54,935 bases of DNA. It comes from Rhodocyclaceae bacterium UBA2346. GTDB taxonomy: Bacteria; Pseudomonadota; Gammaproteobacteria; Burkholderiales; Rhodocyclaceae. Each line of letters begins with the position of its first letter. The stretch's first letter is position 1. This document shows, piece by piece, positions 22,862 through 32,600 of this stretch. The notes under the pieces were generated by a model. It did no database searches. It was not told the origin of the DNA and was given only the letters and a program-made list of their open reading frames with translations. The stretch covers positions 1 to 54,935 of the forward strand of contig DDUE01000048.1 in assembly GCA_002344625.1 (NCBI GenBank), in the 5' to 3' direction. The position numbers were made by a program, and so were the translations under genes.

Positions 22862-24126
22862 ATCCTGACTTTCCCATCCCGACCCTGCGCCGGTCGGCCC
22901 GCGGCCTGACCCTGGAGGGCGCGGAACTCGCCGATATCGCAGCGCGCTTCGGCACGCCGACCTACGTCTATTCACTGGCGGCCCTTCGCGACGCGTTCGC
23001 CGCCTTCCAGGCCGCGCTTGCCGGGCGCCGATCGCTGGTCTGCTACGCGGTCAAGGCCAACTCGAATCTCGGCGTGCTCTCGGCTTTCGCACGCTGGGGC
23101 GCGGGGTTCGACATCGTTTCGGGCGGCGAGCTGGCACGCGTGATCGCGGCCGGCGGCGACCCGGGCAAGACAGTCTTCTCGGGCGTGGGAAAATCGGTGG
23201 AGGAGTTGCGCCAGGCACTGGAAGCCGGCATTCGCTGCTTCAACATCGAATCGGCGCCCGAACTCGAGCGGCTGAACACCATCGCGGGCGAGCTCGGCAA
23301 AACCGCCTCGATCGCATTCCGGGTCAATCCGGACGTCGACCCCAAGACCCATCCGTATATCTCGACCGGTCTGCGCAACAACAAGTTCGGCATTGCGTTC
23401 AGCGACGCCCGCGCACTCTACCGGCACGCAGCGACGCTTGCACACGTCCGCATCAGCGGCATCGCGTGCCACATCGGTTCGCAGTTGCTCGACCCGACGC
23501 CGATAGCCGAGGCGGCCGACAAGCTGCTTGCGCTCGTGGACGCACTGAAGGCGGACGGGATCACGCTGGACCACGTCGACTTTGGCGGGGGCCTGGGCAT
23601 TCGTTACCGCGACGAGACACCGCCCACCGTGGCCGATTACCTGGCGCCGCTGATCGAGCGCATGGCGGATCGGCATGAGGAGATCTGCTTCGAGCCGGGT
23701 CGTGCCCTGGTCGGCAACGCAGGCCTGCTGCTGACCCGGATCGAATACCTGAAGCATGGTGACGAAAAGAACTTCGCGATCGTGGATGCGGCGATGAACG
23801 ACCTCGTACGCCCCGCGCTCTACGACGCCTATCACGAGGTCGCCGCCGTCGTTCAGCGCGACGTACCGGCGGAAACCTTCGAGATCGTCGGCCCGATCTG
23901 CGAAAGTGGCGACTTCCTCGCGCATGATCGCAGCCTGGCCGTGCAGCAGGGGGATTTGCTGGCACTACTGTCGGCCGGCGCCTATGGGATGGGCATGAGC
24001 TCGAACTACAACAGCCGCGCGCGCGCCGCCGAGGTGATCGTGGACGGCGGGCGGACGATTCTGGTGCGCGAGCGTGAAACGATCGCGGCCCTGTTCGCGC
24101 TGGAACGCCCACTGCCGCAAACCTGA
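22858..24126 (+). CDS. lysA: Diaminopimelate decarboxylase
   Basis: PLP enzyme that makes L-lysine from meso-diaminopimelate. It has 422 residues. The PLP lysine is in CYAVKANSNLGVL; substrate and PLP residues are seen in GIACHIGSQLLDP, DFGGGLGIRY, EPGRALVGNAG, the catalytic ICESGDFLAHDR and AGAYGMGMSSNYNSR. The start is coupled to the preceding lipoprotein gene by ATGA. It ends 26 nt from a convergent gene. Confidence 0.97.
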   Translation: MNPDFPIPTLRRSARGLTLEGAELADIAARFGTPTYVYSLAALRDAFAAFQAALAGRRSLVCYAVKANSNLGVLSAFARWGAGFDIVSGGELARVIAAGGDPGKTVFSGVGKSVEELRQALEAGIRCFNIESAPELERLNTIAGELGKTASIAFRVNPDVDPKTHPYISTGLRNNKFGIAFSDARALYRHAATLAHVRISGIACHIGSQLLDPTPIAEAADKLLALVDALKADGITLDHVDFGGGLGIRYRDETPPTVADYLAPLIERMADRHEEICFEPGRALVGNAGLLLTRIEYLKHGDEKNFAIVDAAMNDLVRPALYDAYHEVAAVVQRDVPAETFEIVGPICESGDFLAHDRSLAVQQGDLLALLSAGAYGMGMSSNYNSRARAAEVIVDGGRTILVRERETIAALFALERPLPQT

Positions 24127-24152
24127 CGACGCACCACGCAGGCGGCGCGGCG

Positions 24153-24509
24153 TCAGCTCGAAGGCGGCGCCTTGGCCTCGTGCCTGAGCCGCTCGGATTC
24201 TTCGATCAGTGCCTTGCCGAACGCTTTCCAGACCGGTCCGCCATGCGTGTGCACACCTTGCTCGGCGCTCTCTTTCATCGTGCGCAACATCAAGATCGAG
24301 AGCGCATAGAGCTCGACCAGCATCTTCTGGCGCGGGTCCGGCGAATGCAGCTTGTCCAGATTAAACTCGGGAGAGCGCTGCAGCGCGTCGCGCGCATAGC
24401 GCCGCAGGCCTGCCGCATCGTCCCAGTCGATTCCGAGCGCGATCCCGCGCCTCACGATCTCCCGCTCCAGATCCTCCGCGTCACGCGCAAAATGGCCAAA
24501 ACCGCTCAT
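24153..24509 (-). CDS. Conserved hypothetical protein, 118 residues
   Basis: I do not recognise the family. The start gives MSGFGHFARDAEDLEREI, preceded by GGAA; the frame extends upstream but runs over the divergent dacB 5' end. The protein has no signal peptide or membrane segment. It is predicted mainly helical and charged, with EREIVRRGIALGIDWDD, a stretch ALQRSPEFNLDKLHSPD and a helix KMLVELYALSILMLRTMKE. The codon use looks like that of its neighbours. It lies convergent to lysA and divergent from dacB. Confidence 0.75.
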   Translation of the reverse strand: MSGFGHFARDAEDLEREIVRRGIALGIDWDDAAGLRRYARDALQRSPEFNLDKLHSPDPRQKMLVELYALSILMLRTMKESAEQGVHTHGGPVWKAFGKALIEESERLRHEAKAPPSS

Positions 24510-24615
24510 CGAAGAATTCCGCCAAATCCCTGGTTGAATACAGCGCTCGCCGTCGCACCACCGAATGACGACACACTTGCCTGCATCACCAATGATGCGA
24601 CACAAGGCTGAGACC

Positions 24616-26106
24616 ATGCAAACCGCTCCACGATCGAATACCCTCGGCCGATGCACCAAGGCCCGCTCAGGCTCCGCCGGACGCACACGGGCCGCGCTGG
24701 TTCGCGGCCTGACTGCGATTGCACTGTGTCTCGCCCCGCTGTCCGCCACGTGGGCCGGGCTGCCCGCAGCCGTCAGCGCAGCGCTGGCACAGGCCGGCAT
24801 CCCCGAATCGAGCGTCGGCATCTGGGTTCAGCCCGTGGACGGGGCTGTGGCGAGCCTTGCGGTGAACGCCGACCAGCCCATGAATCCTGCCTCGGTGATG
24901 AAGCTCGTGACGGCTTTCGCGGCCCTCGAGCGCTTTGGTCAGGCGCACACCTGGGACACCCGCATCGCGACCCGCGGCGAGATTCGCAATGGCATTCTCT
25001 ACGGCGACCTGCAGATCATCGGCAGCGGCGATCCCTTCCTGGGTGTGGAGCGGCTGTGGAAACTGCTCAGGCAGGTACTCGCGCTCGGCATCCGCGAGGT
25101 ACGCGGCGACATCGTTCTCGATGCCAGCGCGTTACGCCTGCCGCGCCATGATCCGGCCAGCTTCGACGGCAAAGGCCTGCGGCCCTACAACAGCGGCCCG
25201 CATGGCTTGTTGCTGCATTTCAACACGCTCAACCTGGCGCTGCTGCCCGGGCCAGCCGGGAGCGGCGTGGAAGTGGTACCGAGCCCGCCGCTGGCGGGGC
25301 TGGTGATCGTCAATCGGCTCACCGCTTCGGCAGGCGCATGCGGCGTGTGGCACGAAAAACTCGACGCCCGGCTCGAGCGGCACGACGACGCCCAGACACT
25401 GGTGCTGCTGGGCAGCATGCCGTCGAGTTGCGGACGCCGCGACTGGAGCGCCGCCCCCCTGCCGCCGGACGCCTTCGCTGCGGCGCTGATCGAGGGTTTG
25501 TGGAGCGAACTCGGGGGGCGACTGGGCGGCACAGTCCGCGATGCCCGGGCGAGCGACGGCAAACCTCTACTGACCGACACGTCGATCGCACTCGCAGACA
25601 TCGTGCGCGAAATGAACAAGTGGTCGAGCAACGTGATTGCACGGCAATTGATCGCCAACCTGGGCACGGACGACCCGGGCTCGCCGGACATGGTCGCGAG
25701 CGGCATCGCGGTGGCAAAGGCCCAACTCGAAAACGCCGGAATCGACACGACCGGGCTGGTGATCGAGAACGGCTCGGGCCTGTCGCGTGTCGAGCGCATA
25801 CGGGCGGACAGCCTCGGCCGCCTGCTGGTAACCGCCTGGCAACGCCCCTTCATGCCCGAGTTCATCGCCGCGATGCCGATCGCCGGTCTGGACGGCACCG
25901 CCCGCCGGCGTCTCGCCGACAGCCCCGCGCGCGGTCAGGCGCACATCAAGACCGGCACCATCAACGGCGTACGCGCCTTTGCCGGCTATGTACACGACCG
26001 CCGGAACCGCCGCCATGTCGTGGTGATGATCATCAACCACCCCGAAGCGGCCACCAGCCGTGCCGCGCAGGACGCCTTGCTGGAATGGGTATGGAACACG
26101 CCGTGA
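24616..26106 (+). CDS. dacB: D-alanyl-D-alanine carboxypeptidase/endopeptidase (PBP4 family)
   Basis: Periplasmic S13-family penicillin-binding protein that trims or cleaves peptidoglycan cross-links. The chosen start gives 496 residues with an Arg-rich n-region and a hydrophobic signal core (LTAIALCLAPLSATWAG); an upstream ATG at 24565 would lengthen the n-region and is less likely. Active-site motifs: SVMK (Ser93, Lys96), SSN in KWSSNVIARQ, and KTG in HIKTGTINGVR. The long insertion between SxxK and SxN is typical of PBP4. Confidence 0.95.
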   Translation: MQTAPRSNTLGRCTKARSGSAGRTRAALVRGLTAIALCLAPLSATWAGLPAAVSAALAQAGIPESSVGIWVQPVDGAVASLAVNADQPMNPASVMKLVTAFAALERFGQAHTWDTRIATRGEIRNGILYGDLQIIGSGDPFLGVERLWKLLRQVLALGIREVRGDIVLDASALRLPRHDPASFDGKGLRPYNSGPHGLLLHFNTLNLALLPGPAGSGVEVVPSPPLAGLVIVNRLTASAGACGVWHEKLDARLERHDDAQTLVLLGSMPSSCGRRDWSAAPLPPDAFAAALIEGLWSELGGRLGGTVRDARASDGKPLLTDTSIALADIVREMNKWSSNVIARQLIANLGTDDPGSPDMVASGIAVAKAQLENAGIDTTGLVIENGSGLSRVERIRADSLGRLLVTAWQRPFMPEFIAAMPIAGLDGTARRRLADSPARGQAHIKTGTINGVRAFAGYVHDRRNRRHVVVMIINHPEAATSRAAQDALLEWVWNTP

Positions 26107-26154
26107 GCATGCGCCGGCCCAACTGCTGCGGCGTAGCAGCCTCCGGCAACCCGA

Positions 26155-26565
26155 TCAGGGCCGCGCGGCCATCGGCATCGGCCGTTGCTGGCCCAGCGCC
26201 CACCAGCCGCGCGCGACCCGGTACGACACCCACACGCTGGTGATCAACAGCAGCGCGAGCCCGAACAGCACGCCAACCACGCTGACGATCAGCATCACAC
26301 CGATCAGCGCCCACAGCAGGGCGTACCAAAAAGTGCGAATCTGCCAGCCGAAGTGACTGTCGAGCCAGGTTCCCCTGGCCTCGGCACGCTTCAAATAGTT
26401 GATCAGCACCGCCGCGATCGACGGAAGGCTGGCTAGAAAACTGCCCAGCACCGATGCCGCGCCGATGACCCCGGTCACCACGGCAAAGGCATGCAAGGCA
26501 TAAACGAGATGGGTATAGGTGACCAGGTTGCCCGTCGTGCCCCCCGGGCCTGCTGCTGTGCTCAT
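26155..26565 (-). CDS. Small inner-membrane protein, DUF4870-like
   Basis: 136 residues, with three to four predicted membrane segments: one or two within TYTHLVYALHAFAVV to GSFLASLPSIAAVL, then WYALLWALIGVMLIVSV and VLFGLALLLITSVW. The ATG has a GGAG ribosome site 5 nt upstream. Conserved-looking cytoplasmic pieces are LINYLKRAEARGTWLDSHF and YRVARGWWALGQQRPMP. Proteins like this are common in Betaproteobacteria without a known role. It lies 41 nt after ubiD on the same strand, so it may be co-transcribed with it. Confidence 0.8.
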   Translation of the reverse strand: MSTAAGPGGTTGNLVTYTHLVYALHAFAVVTGVIGAASVLGSFLASLPSIAAVLINYLKRAEARGTWLDSHFGWQIRTFWYALLWALIGVMLIVSVVGVLFGLALLLITSVWVSYRVARGWWALGQQRPMPMAARP

Positions 26566-26606
26566 CGGATCTCCTCGTACGTTCGACTCCTTACCGGCGC
26601 GAACGG

Positions 26607-28100
26607 CTACAGCCCCAGCGCCGACCACATTTCATCCACGCGTTGCCTGACCGCCGTGTCCATCACGATCGGGCGCCCCCACTCGCGCTGCGTCTCACCC
26701 GACCACTTGTTGGTTGCGTCCAGCCCCATCTTGCTGCCCAGGCCGGCCACCGGGCTGGCGAAGTCGAGATAGTCGATCGGGGTATTGTCGACCAGCACGG
26801 TATCGCGCGTGGCATCGATGCGGGTGGTCATCGCCCAGATCACCTCCTTCCAGTCGCGGATATTCACGTCGTCGTCGACCACGATGATGAACTTGGTATA
26901 CATGAACTGGCGCAGAAAGCTCCAGATGCCGAACATCACACGCTTGGCATGCCCCGGGTATTGCTTGCGGATGCTCACCACGGCGAGGCGGTACGAGCAG
27001 CCTTCGGGCGGCAGGTAGAAGTCGACGATCTCGGTGTATTGCTTCTGCAGCAAGGGCACGAAGACTTCGTTCAGCGCCAGCCCGAGCATCGCCGGCTCGT
27101 CGGGCGGCTTGCCGGTATAGGTGGAATGGTAGATCGGGGCGCGCCGCATCGTGATCCGTTCGATCGTGAACACCGGGAACTCAGAGACTTCGTTGTAGTA
27201 GCCGGTGTGATCGCCGTAGGGGCCTTCGGGCGCGGTTTCGTCGGGATGGATCACGCCTTCGAGCACGATCTCGCTCGAAGCCGGAACCTGCAGGTCGGAG
27301 CCGATGCACTTCACCAGTTCCGTCTTCGCCCCGCGCAAGAGCCCGGCGAACTGGTATTCCGACAGCGAATCCGGCACCGGCGTGACCGCCCCCAGAATGG
27401 TCGCGGGATCGCAACCCAGCACCACCGCGACCGGGAACGGCTCACCCGGCGAAGCCAGCTGGTGGTCGCGAAAATCGAGCGCGCCACCGCGATGCGCCAA
27501 CCAGCGCATGATGACCTTGTCGGGCCCGAGCACCTGCTGGCGGTAGATGCCCAGGTTCTGCCTGCGCTTGCCGGGCCCGCGAGTCACCACCAGCCCCCAG
27601 GTGATCAACGGCGCCGCGTCGCCGGGCCAGCAGTGCTGGATCGGCAGGCGCGCCAGGTCGACCTCGGCCCCGGCCAGCACCCGCTCCTGGCAGGGCGCCG
27701 AACGTACTTCGCGCGGTGCCATGTTGAGCACCTGTTTGAAAACCGGCAGTTTCTCCCACGCATCCTTCAAACCCCTGGGCGGTTCCGGCTCCTTCAGAAA
27801 CGCCAGCAACTTGCCCACTTCGCGCAGCGGCGTCTGCCAATCCCCATTCGCCGCAATGTCCTCGCCCATGCCCATCGCGACCCGTTGCGGAGTGCCGAAC
27901 AGGTTCGCGAGCACGGGAATGTCATGTGCGACACCGCAGGTGTGGGGCTTCTCGAACAACAGCGCCGGGCCGCCGGCGCGCAGCACCCGGTCGGCGATCT
28001 CGGTCATTTCGAGATGGGTATCCACCGGGATGGCGATGCGCCGCAGTTCGCCGCGCGCCTCCAACTGGGCGACAAAATCGCGTAGATCCTTGTAGTTCAT
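26607..28100 (-). CDS. ubiD: 3-octaprenyl-4-hydroxybenzoate carboxy-lyase
   Basis: prFMN-dependent decarboxylase of ubiquinone synthesis. From the ATG giving [21 protein letters not shown] the protein has 497 residues, the length usual for UbiD. The catalytic region [23 protein letters not shown] has the conserved Glu/Arg pair, and FMN/metal-binding stretches are seen in [17 protein letters not shown] and [14 protein letters not shown]. The cofactor partner UbiX is not in the window. The frame continues 48 codons upstream without similarity. The accessory island begins directly upstream. Confidence 0.96.
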   Translation of the reverse strand: MNYKDLRDFVAQLEARGELRRIAIPVDTHLEMTEIADRVLRAGGPALLFEKPHTCGVAHDIPVLANLFGTPQRVAMGMGEDIAANGDWQTPLREVGKLLAFLKEPEPPRGLKDAWEKLPVFKQVLNMAPREVRSAPCQERVLAGAEVDLARLPIQHCWPGDAAPLITWGLVVTRGPGKRRQNLGIYRQQVLGPDKVIMRWLAHRGGALDFRDHQLASPGEPFPVAVVLGCDPATILGAVTPVPDSLSEYQFAGLLRGAKTELVKCIGSDLQVPASSEIVLEGVIHPDETAPEGPYGDHTGYYNEVSEFPVFTIERITMRRAPIYHSTYTGKPPDEPAMLGLALNEVFVPLLQKQYTEIVDFYLPPEGCSYRLAVVSIRKQYPGHAKRVMFGIWSFLRQFMYTKFIIVVDDDVNIRDWKEVIWAMTTRIDATRDTVLVDNTPIDYLDFASPVAGLGSKMGLDATNKWSGETQREWGRPIVMDTAVRQRVDEMWSALGL

Positions 28101-28513
28101 GGTTTTCGTTCTGTTCCGACACAAGAGGCCACGTCGCGCCCGACCCCGCTCGCCAAGCCACAGCTCACGGGCAAAGCGTACGCTTCGCGCAGTGTCGCAT
28201 ACGGGCGCCCCAAACAACCCGAGTTTTCGAGCGAGTTCCGCCACCCAAAGATGACAGCGACCGAGTTCGGTTCAATTCATCCGACAACGCACCGATTTTC
28301 CCGGCTGGGTTACCCCATTCTCCCCTCGAATCGCCTCGAAAATCGGCGATTCGGCCCATTTGGGCCTCAGAAGGTCTCGATGCCTGCCTTTCTGAAATAC
28401 ACCAACCGCTTCAGGTTATAGCAGGCGGCCTCGATTGCCGCGGATCAGTGGGATCACTTCGACCATGGAGAGAAGTGGGTGACGTCGTTGCAACAGACGA
28501 CCCAACGTCCGAC
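28101..28513. other. Intergenic stretch between ubiD and the patatin gene (island edge)
   Basis: 413 bp without an intact gene. It should hold the ubiD promoter. It also holds a transposase tail (listed separately), a hairpin GGCCCA-TT-TGGGCC at 28353-28366 just beyond that tail, and a 9-bp inverted repeat CCGATTTTC (28292-28300) with GAAAATCGG (28338-28346). The hairpins could be an IS end or terminators; I could not define IS termini or a target duplication. Confidence 0.6.
28367..28444 (-). pseudogene. C-terminal remnant of an IS transposase (IS5-like)
   Basis: Reading the minus strand from 28444 gives about 25 residues ending in a TGA at 28367: AAIEAACYNLKRLVYFRKAG followed by IETF. The stretch CYNLKRL near a C-terminus is typical of IS5-family transposases. 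A stop codon interrupts the frame just upstream, so only the tail remains. It marks the ubiD side of the accessory island. Confidence 0.55.
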
Positions 28514-29689
28514 TCACACCCGGAAACCCCGCAGATGTTCGACGCCACTCACGTTCCGCTCGGCATAGCGTCGGCCTACGCGCTGGATGGCAGCAATGTG
28601 CTCGATAGAATCCATCACCTGCACGTTCTCCGCCTTCACGTCATGCAGACCCAGCGCATCCAGCCCGGCGCGCGTCACGTCCGGATCGTAGCGAAGGTAG
28701 GCGAACTGCTTCGGCCCGGTCCAGTTGGAGGTGCCGGGCGCGCACAGCATGTCGCCGATTTCACGGTCGAGCGGCGCGCCGCAACGGCATTCGCCCAGCA
28801 TCCGGCAGGCCATGTCCCAGCCGGCGGAAGCGGCGTTCATCAGCGCCGAAGGGATGTTCTTCGCGTGGTCCAGCAGCCACAAATCGCCGGCCTCCAGGTC
28901 CGGGCGTGCTTTCGCCGCGCTGCCGGTGCCCACCGACACGATCAGCATCCTGTCAGCGCCGGTCGCCCAGTTCACCCCGTAGAGTGCCGTGGTCGCCATC
29001 AGGAAGGCGAGGAAAGCCGGGTTGTTGTAGGTCGTCACGCCGCCATCGACGAACACGAACTGGTATTCCTTGTCCGTACCCTCGGCGAAAGTCACCACCT
29101 CCGGCGGAAAGAAGGTCGGTGCCGCCGTACTGGCACGCACCAATTGCCACAGCGGCAAATCGAGATTGCAGTCCTTGCGGTCGCGCTGGTTGTATTTCGC
29201 CAGCGGATGGTTGGAGACCGGCCACGGCGAATCGGTGCTGTGGTTGCGCATCACCATCATCAGCAGCGTCTTCAGCCCCGCATCGCCCAGGGTCGCCGGC
29301 TTGGCGTCGGCCGCATGGCCGAGCGCGCGGTTGAGTTCGGCGCGCAGCTTGCGCGCCAGCGGCTCGTCCCGGTAGCTGTAGCGCAGCCGCTTGAACAGGC
29401 TCGCCTTGTCGAACATCTGCGCGCCGCTGTCCACATAGAACGTGCGAATCCGCTCCATCGACATGCCGGCCGAAACGCAGGCCGCGATGATCGCCCCGGT
29501 GCTGGTGCCGCAAGCGAAATCGAAGTAATCGGCAAGCACCAGATCGGGCTTTCCCAGCGCCGCGCGCAGGTCGGCTTCCAGCTTCGCCAGAATTTCCACG
29601 CTGATCAGCCCCAGGATGCCACCACCGTCGCAGGCGAGGATTTTCTTGGGTCCAGATGATTGGATGCGGCTGAGCAGGCGACTGGACAT
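28514..29689 (-). CDS. Patatin-like phospholipase, candidate effector
   Basis: 391-residue cytosolic patatin-family lipid acyl hydrolase; it has no signal peptide. The oxyanion hole is DGGG (residues 21-24, CDGGGILGL), the nucleophile Ser63 lies in GTSTG, and the catalytic Asp215 lies in DGGV, so the Ser-Asp dyad is intact. The C-terminal third ends IQRVGRRYAERNVSGVEHL; a degraded copy of this tail lies upstream of the operon. It is the last gene of a three-gene operon: its ATG is 3 nt after the TIR-nSTAND stop, and its GGAG ribosome site is inside that gene's last codons, so expression is coupled. Patatins act as membrane-degrading effectors in CBASS (CapV) and other defence systems; the same role here is inference. 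Confidence 0.93.
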   Translation of the reverse strand: MSSRLLSRIQSSGPKKILACDGGGILGLISVEILAKLEADLRAALGKPDLVLADYFDFACGTSTGAIIAACVSAGMSMERIRTFYVDSGAQMFDKASLFKRLRYSYRDEPLARKLRAELNRALGHAADAKPATLGDAGLKTLLMMVMRNHSTDSPWPVSNHPLAKYNQRDRKDCNLDLPLWQLVRASTAAPTFFPPEVVTFAEGTDKEYQFVFVDGGVTTYNNPAFLAFLMATTALYGVNWATGADRMLIVSVGTGSAAKARPDLEAGDLWLLDHAKNIPSALMNAASAGWDMACRMLGECRCGAPLDREIGDMLCAPGTSNWTGPKQFAYLRYDPDVTRAGLDALGLHDVKAENVQVMDSIEHIAAIQRVGRRYAERNVSGVEHLRGFRV

Positions 29690-29692
29690 GAT

Positions 29693-32600
29693 CTACTCCT
29701 TGGTTTCATCCCGGCGGGAGAAGTGGCGGAACATCGGCTCCGCCGGGCTGCCAGGACAGAGTTCAGGGGGTGTTTTCGCTTCGGCATCGTCGGGCGAAAT
29801 CGGCAACCCCGGGCACTGGCAGATGTAGTCCTCCTCCGCGGAGATCCACTGCTGCCATTCCTTGCGGCTCATGTTGCGGGTGAGCTTGCTGCAGAGTTCG
29901 TCAGCGAAGGCGGCGGGGCCGATCCAGATACTGTCTGCGATACCACTACCACTAGTAACAATTCGTCGACCATCCTCGCTAAATTGCACACCCCATAAAA
30001 AACCGATGTTCTCCACTATCATTTCCCCCACCAGATGGAGGGTTGCGGCATCCGAAAAGCGTATCATCCCGTCCGCCCTGCCGGAGGATAGGATCAAACG
30101 ACCATCCGGGCTGAAGGCCACACCCACCACCGCACCGTCGTGCTTCTCGGGGAGCTCTCCTAGCATTTGACGTGTCCTGACATCCCACAACCTTACGGTG
30201 CCGTCCCCACTACCCAAGACAATTTGATGGCCATCTGCGCTGACAGCGACGCTGCGCACGGCTTTAGCATCCAGTTCTTTCTCCCTATGCGACAGAACGA
30301 TTAGTTCCTGAGCAGTGCTGCTCTCCCATACGCGCACCATTCCGTCGTCGTGGCCAGAAACCGACCAGCGGCTGTCTGGTGTTAAGAGCAGGGTTTTGTC
30401 TTCGTATCCGTCGGGTAGGACACTCAGTGCTTTACGAGTCTTGGCATCCCACACGCGCACAACCCCATCGTCGCCACCAGAGATGATCCAGCGGCCATCC
30501 GGACTAAAGGCTACGCTTCTCACCGGTCCGCTATGCTCCGCAAGCGGTGTGTCCAACCGATGAATAATCTCAGACTCCCACACCACCTTACTCCCTGCAT
30601 CATAGATGGAATCAGGGCGGGTGACGCTCACGCTCCACAGGCGTACCGTACCGTCCTGACCGCCAGACACGATCTGGCTACCATCCGAGTTGAAGGCCAC
30701 ACTTCGCACCCATGTCATTTGATCCACTTGGTTTCTCAATTTGCCGCTCTCGCCATCCCATAGGGATAGCTCGTGGTCGTCACTTCCGCCGGAAACGATC
30801 AATCTGCCATCTGGGCTGATCGCAACGCTCAGCGCAGAGAAATGCGTAGAATCAGTTTCAACCCATTGATTATTTTCTGCATTCCATATATACACCATAC
30901 CGTTCTCATGACCCAGCACAACTCGGTTACCCCCTGCGTTAACAGCCACGCTTAGGACACCGCCTCCTACAGACTGGTCATGCTCTTGATCAAATAGGAG
31001 GTACTCGACGCCGGTCCGAACATCCCACAGATTTACTCGACCATTCAGGCCCCAGACGACCCGGCGACCATCCTTACTGATGGCTATGCTTCTTACAGGT
31101 TCTTCGTCATCATTGGGCCATTCCATTTCTACTAAAAGAGTTTCTGCATCCCATAGGCAGAGCCCGTCTTCACCACCGGAGGCAATCCAGCGACCATCCT
31201 CACTGGCGGCAAGGCTAAGTACTGACAGATCACCTCTCTCCAGCCGTGCCATCGGTTGACCGGTTTGGGCACTCCACAAACGCACCCCGTTCTCTCCTCC
31301 CGAAATGATCTGGTGGCCCTCAGCAGTGAAGGCCACCGCGTTGATTTGATGTCCGACAGGGATCAACCGTCGGAGATGCCAGCGCTGCTTCAACACATTC
31401 AAAAGTGCCTCATACACATGCCCAGGCGCCAGCTTTGCTGCGGCAAGCACCTGCAGCATGGCACGTTCGTCGCCCCCGCTGCGCGCTCCGCTCAGCATCG
31501 CTTCCGCATGTGCAGCCAGGCGTTGCGCGTTGGCGCGTCGTGCCAGTTCTTTCGTATGCAACTCGGACGCCAGCGCACGTTGCTCGGACAAGTACGCCCG
31601 CCCAAATGCCCCGACGGCCACTACCGCCACCAAGCCGACGGCCATGAGCGCCCGAAAGAACTTCCGCCTCCCGGCCTCTGCTTCATGCCGAGCCTGTTCC
31701 TCGGCTGCAGCACGTCTCTCTGCTTCGTGCCGCGCCTGTTTCTCGGCTTCAGCTCGCGTCTCTGCTTCCTGTCGCACCCGCTCCTCGGCTACAGCACGTG
31801 TCTCAGCTTCCTGCCGCGCTTGTTTCTCGGCAGTAGCGCGGGTCTCAGCTTCCTGCCGCGCCTGTTCCTCGGCAGCAGCACGCGCCTTCTGCTCATGAAC
31901 CAAGCGTTGCGCCGCTTCGAGTTCGGCCTGCCGACGCCTTGCTTCCTCTTCACGCTTCGCGTTCTCGCGCAGGCGTGACGCCTGCAGGAAGCCGCTGCAG
32001 GCCGCGAGAGATTCCCTGAATGCAGGTCTGGCGGCGAGCTTTTCGGCGATGCCCAGCCGCTCGCCTTCCATCAGCCAGGCGTCCTTGCGCCCGATCTTCT
32101 CCCAAGCCCGCATGTCGCGTTCGAGCACAGCGGCGTCTTTCAGGTTTTCGCGCTCGGTAACCAGCCATTCGGCCAGCACGCTCCATTGCCGCAGCAAGGC
32201 CTCGTGAGCGACCTCGACGACGGTTTCACCCTCGCGCCGGTCGGTCAGCAGCAGGCGTTTTTCGGCAAGTGCGCGGACCAGCTCATGCGCCTTTCGCGGC
32301 AGACTGGCCAACTTGGCGACGCGGCGCATCGGCTGATCATTGCCGGGGTTGATGGTGGCCAGCCACGGAATGAAGGCATCGTGCAGCAGCTTCAGTTGCC
32401 GCTCACGAGTCGGTTCGTCGCCGGAAAGAACCGACTCGGCCTCGGTGCGGATGATCTCGGCGAAGCCGCCCATCCTGCGGTATTCGTCCAGCCGCAGGCC
32501 GCCGTCGCTGCCGTAGTCGCGATGCAGCCGCGCAAGGGTGAGCCCGAGCAGCGGCAGGGTGTCGCCGCCCCTGTTGCATTCGGCGACCAGTTCCTCGACC

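Noticed and set aside
31670..31879. Regular repeats as a possible CRISPR array
   Set aside because: The units are contiguous, imperfect, in frame within a gene and have no spacers; they encode a coiled coil.
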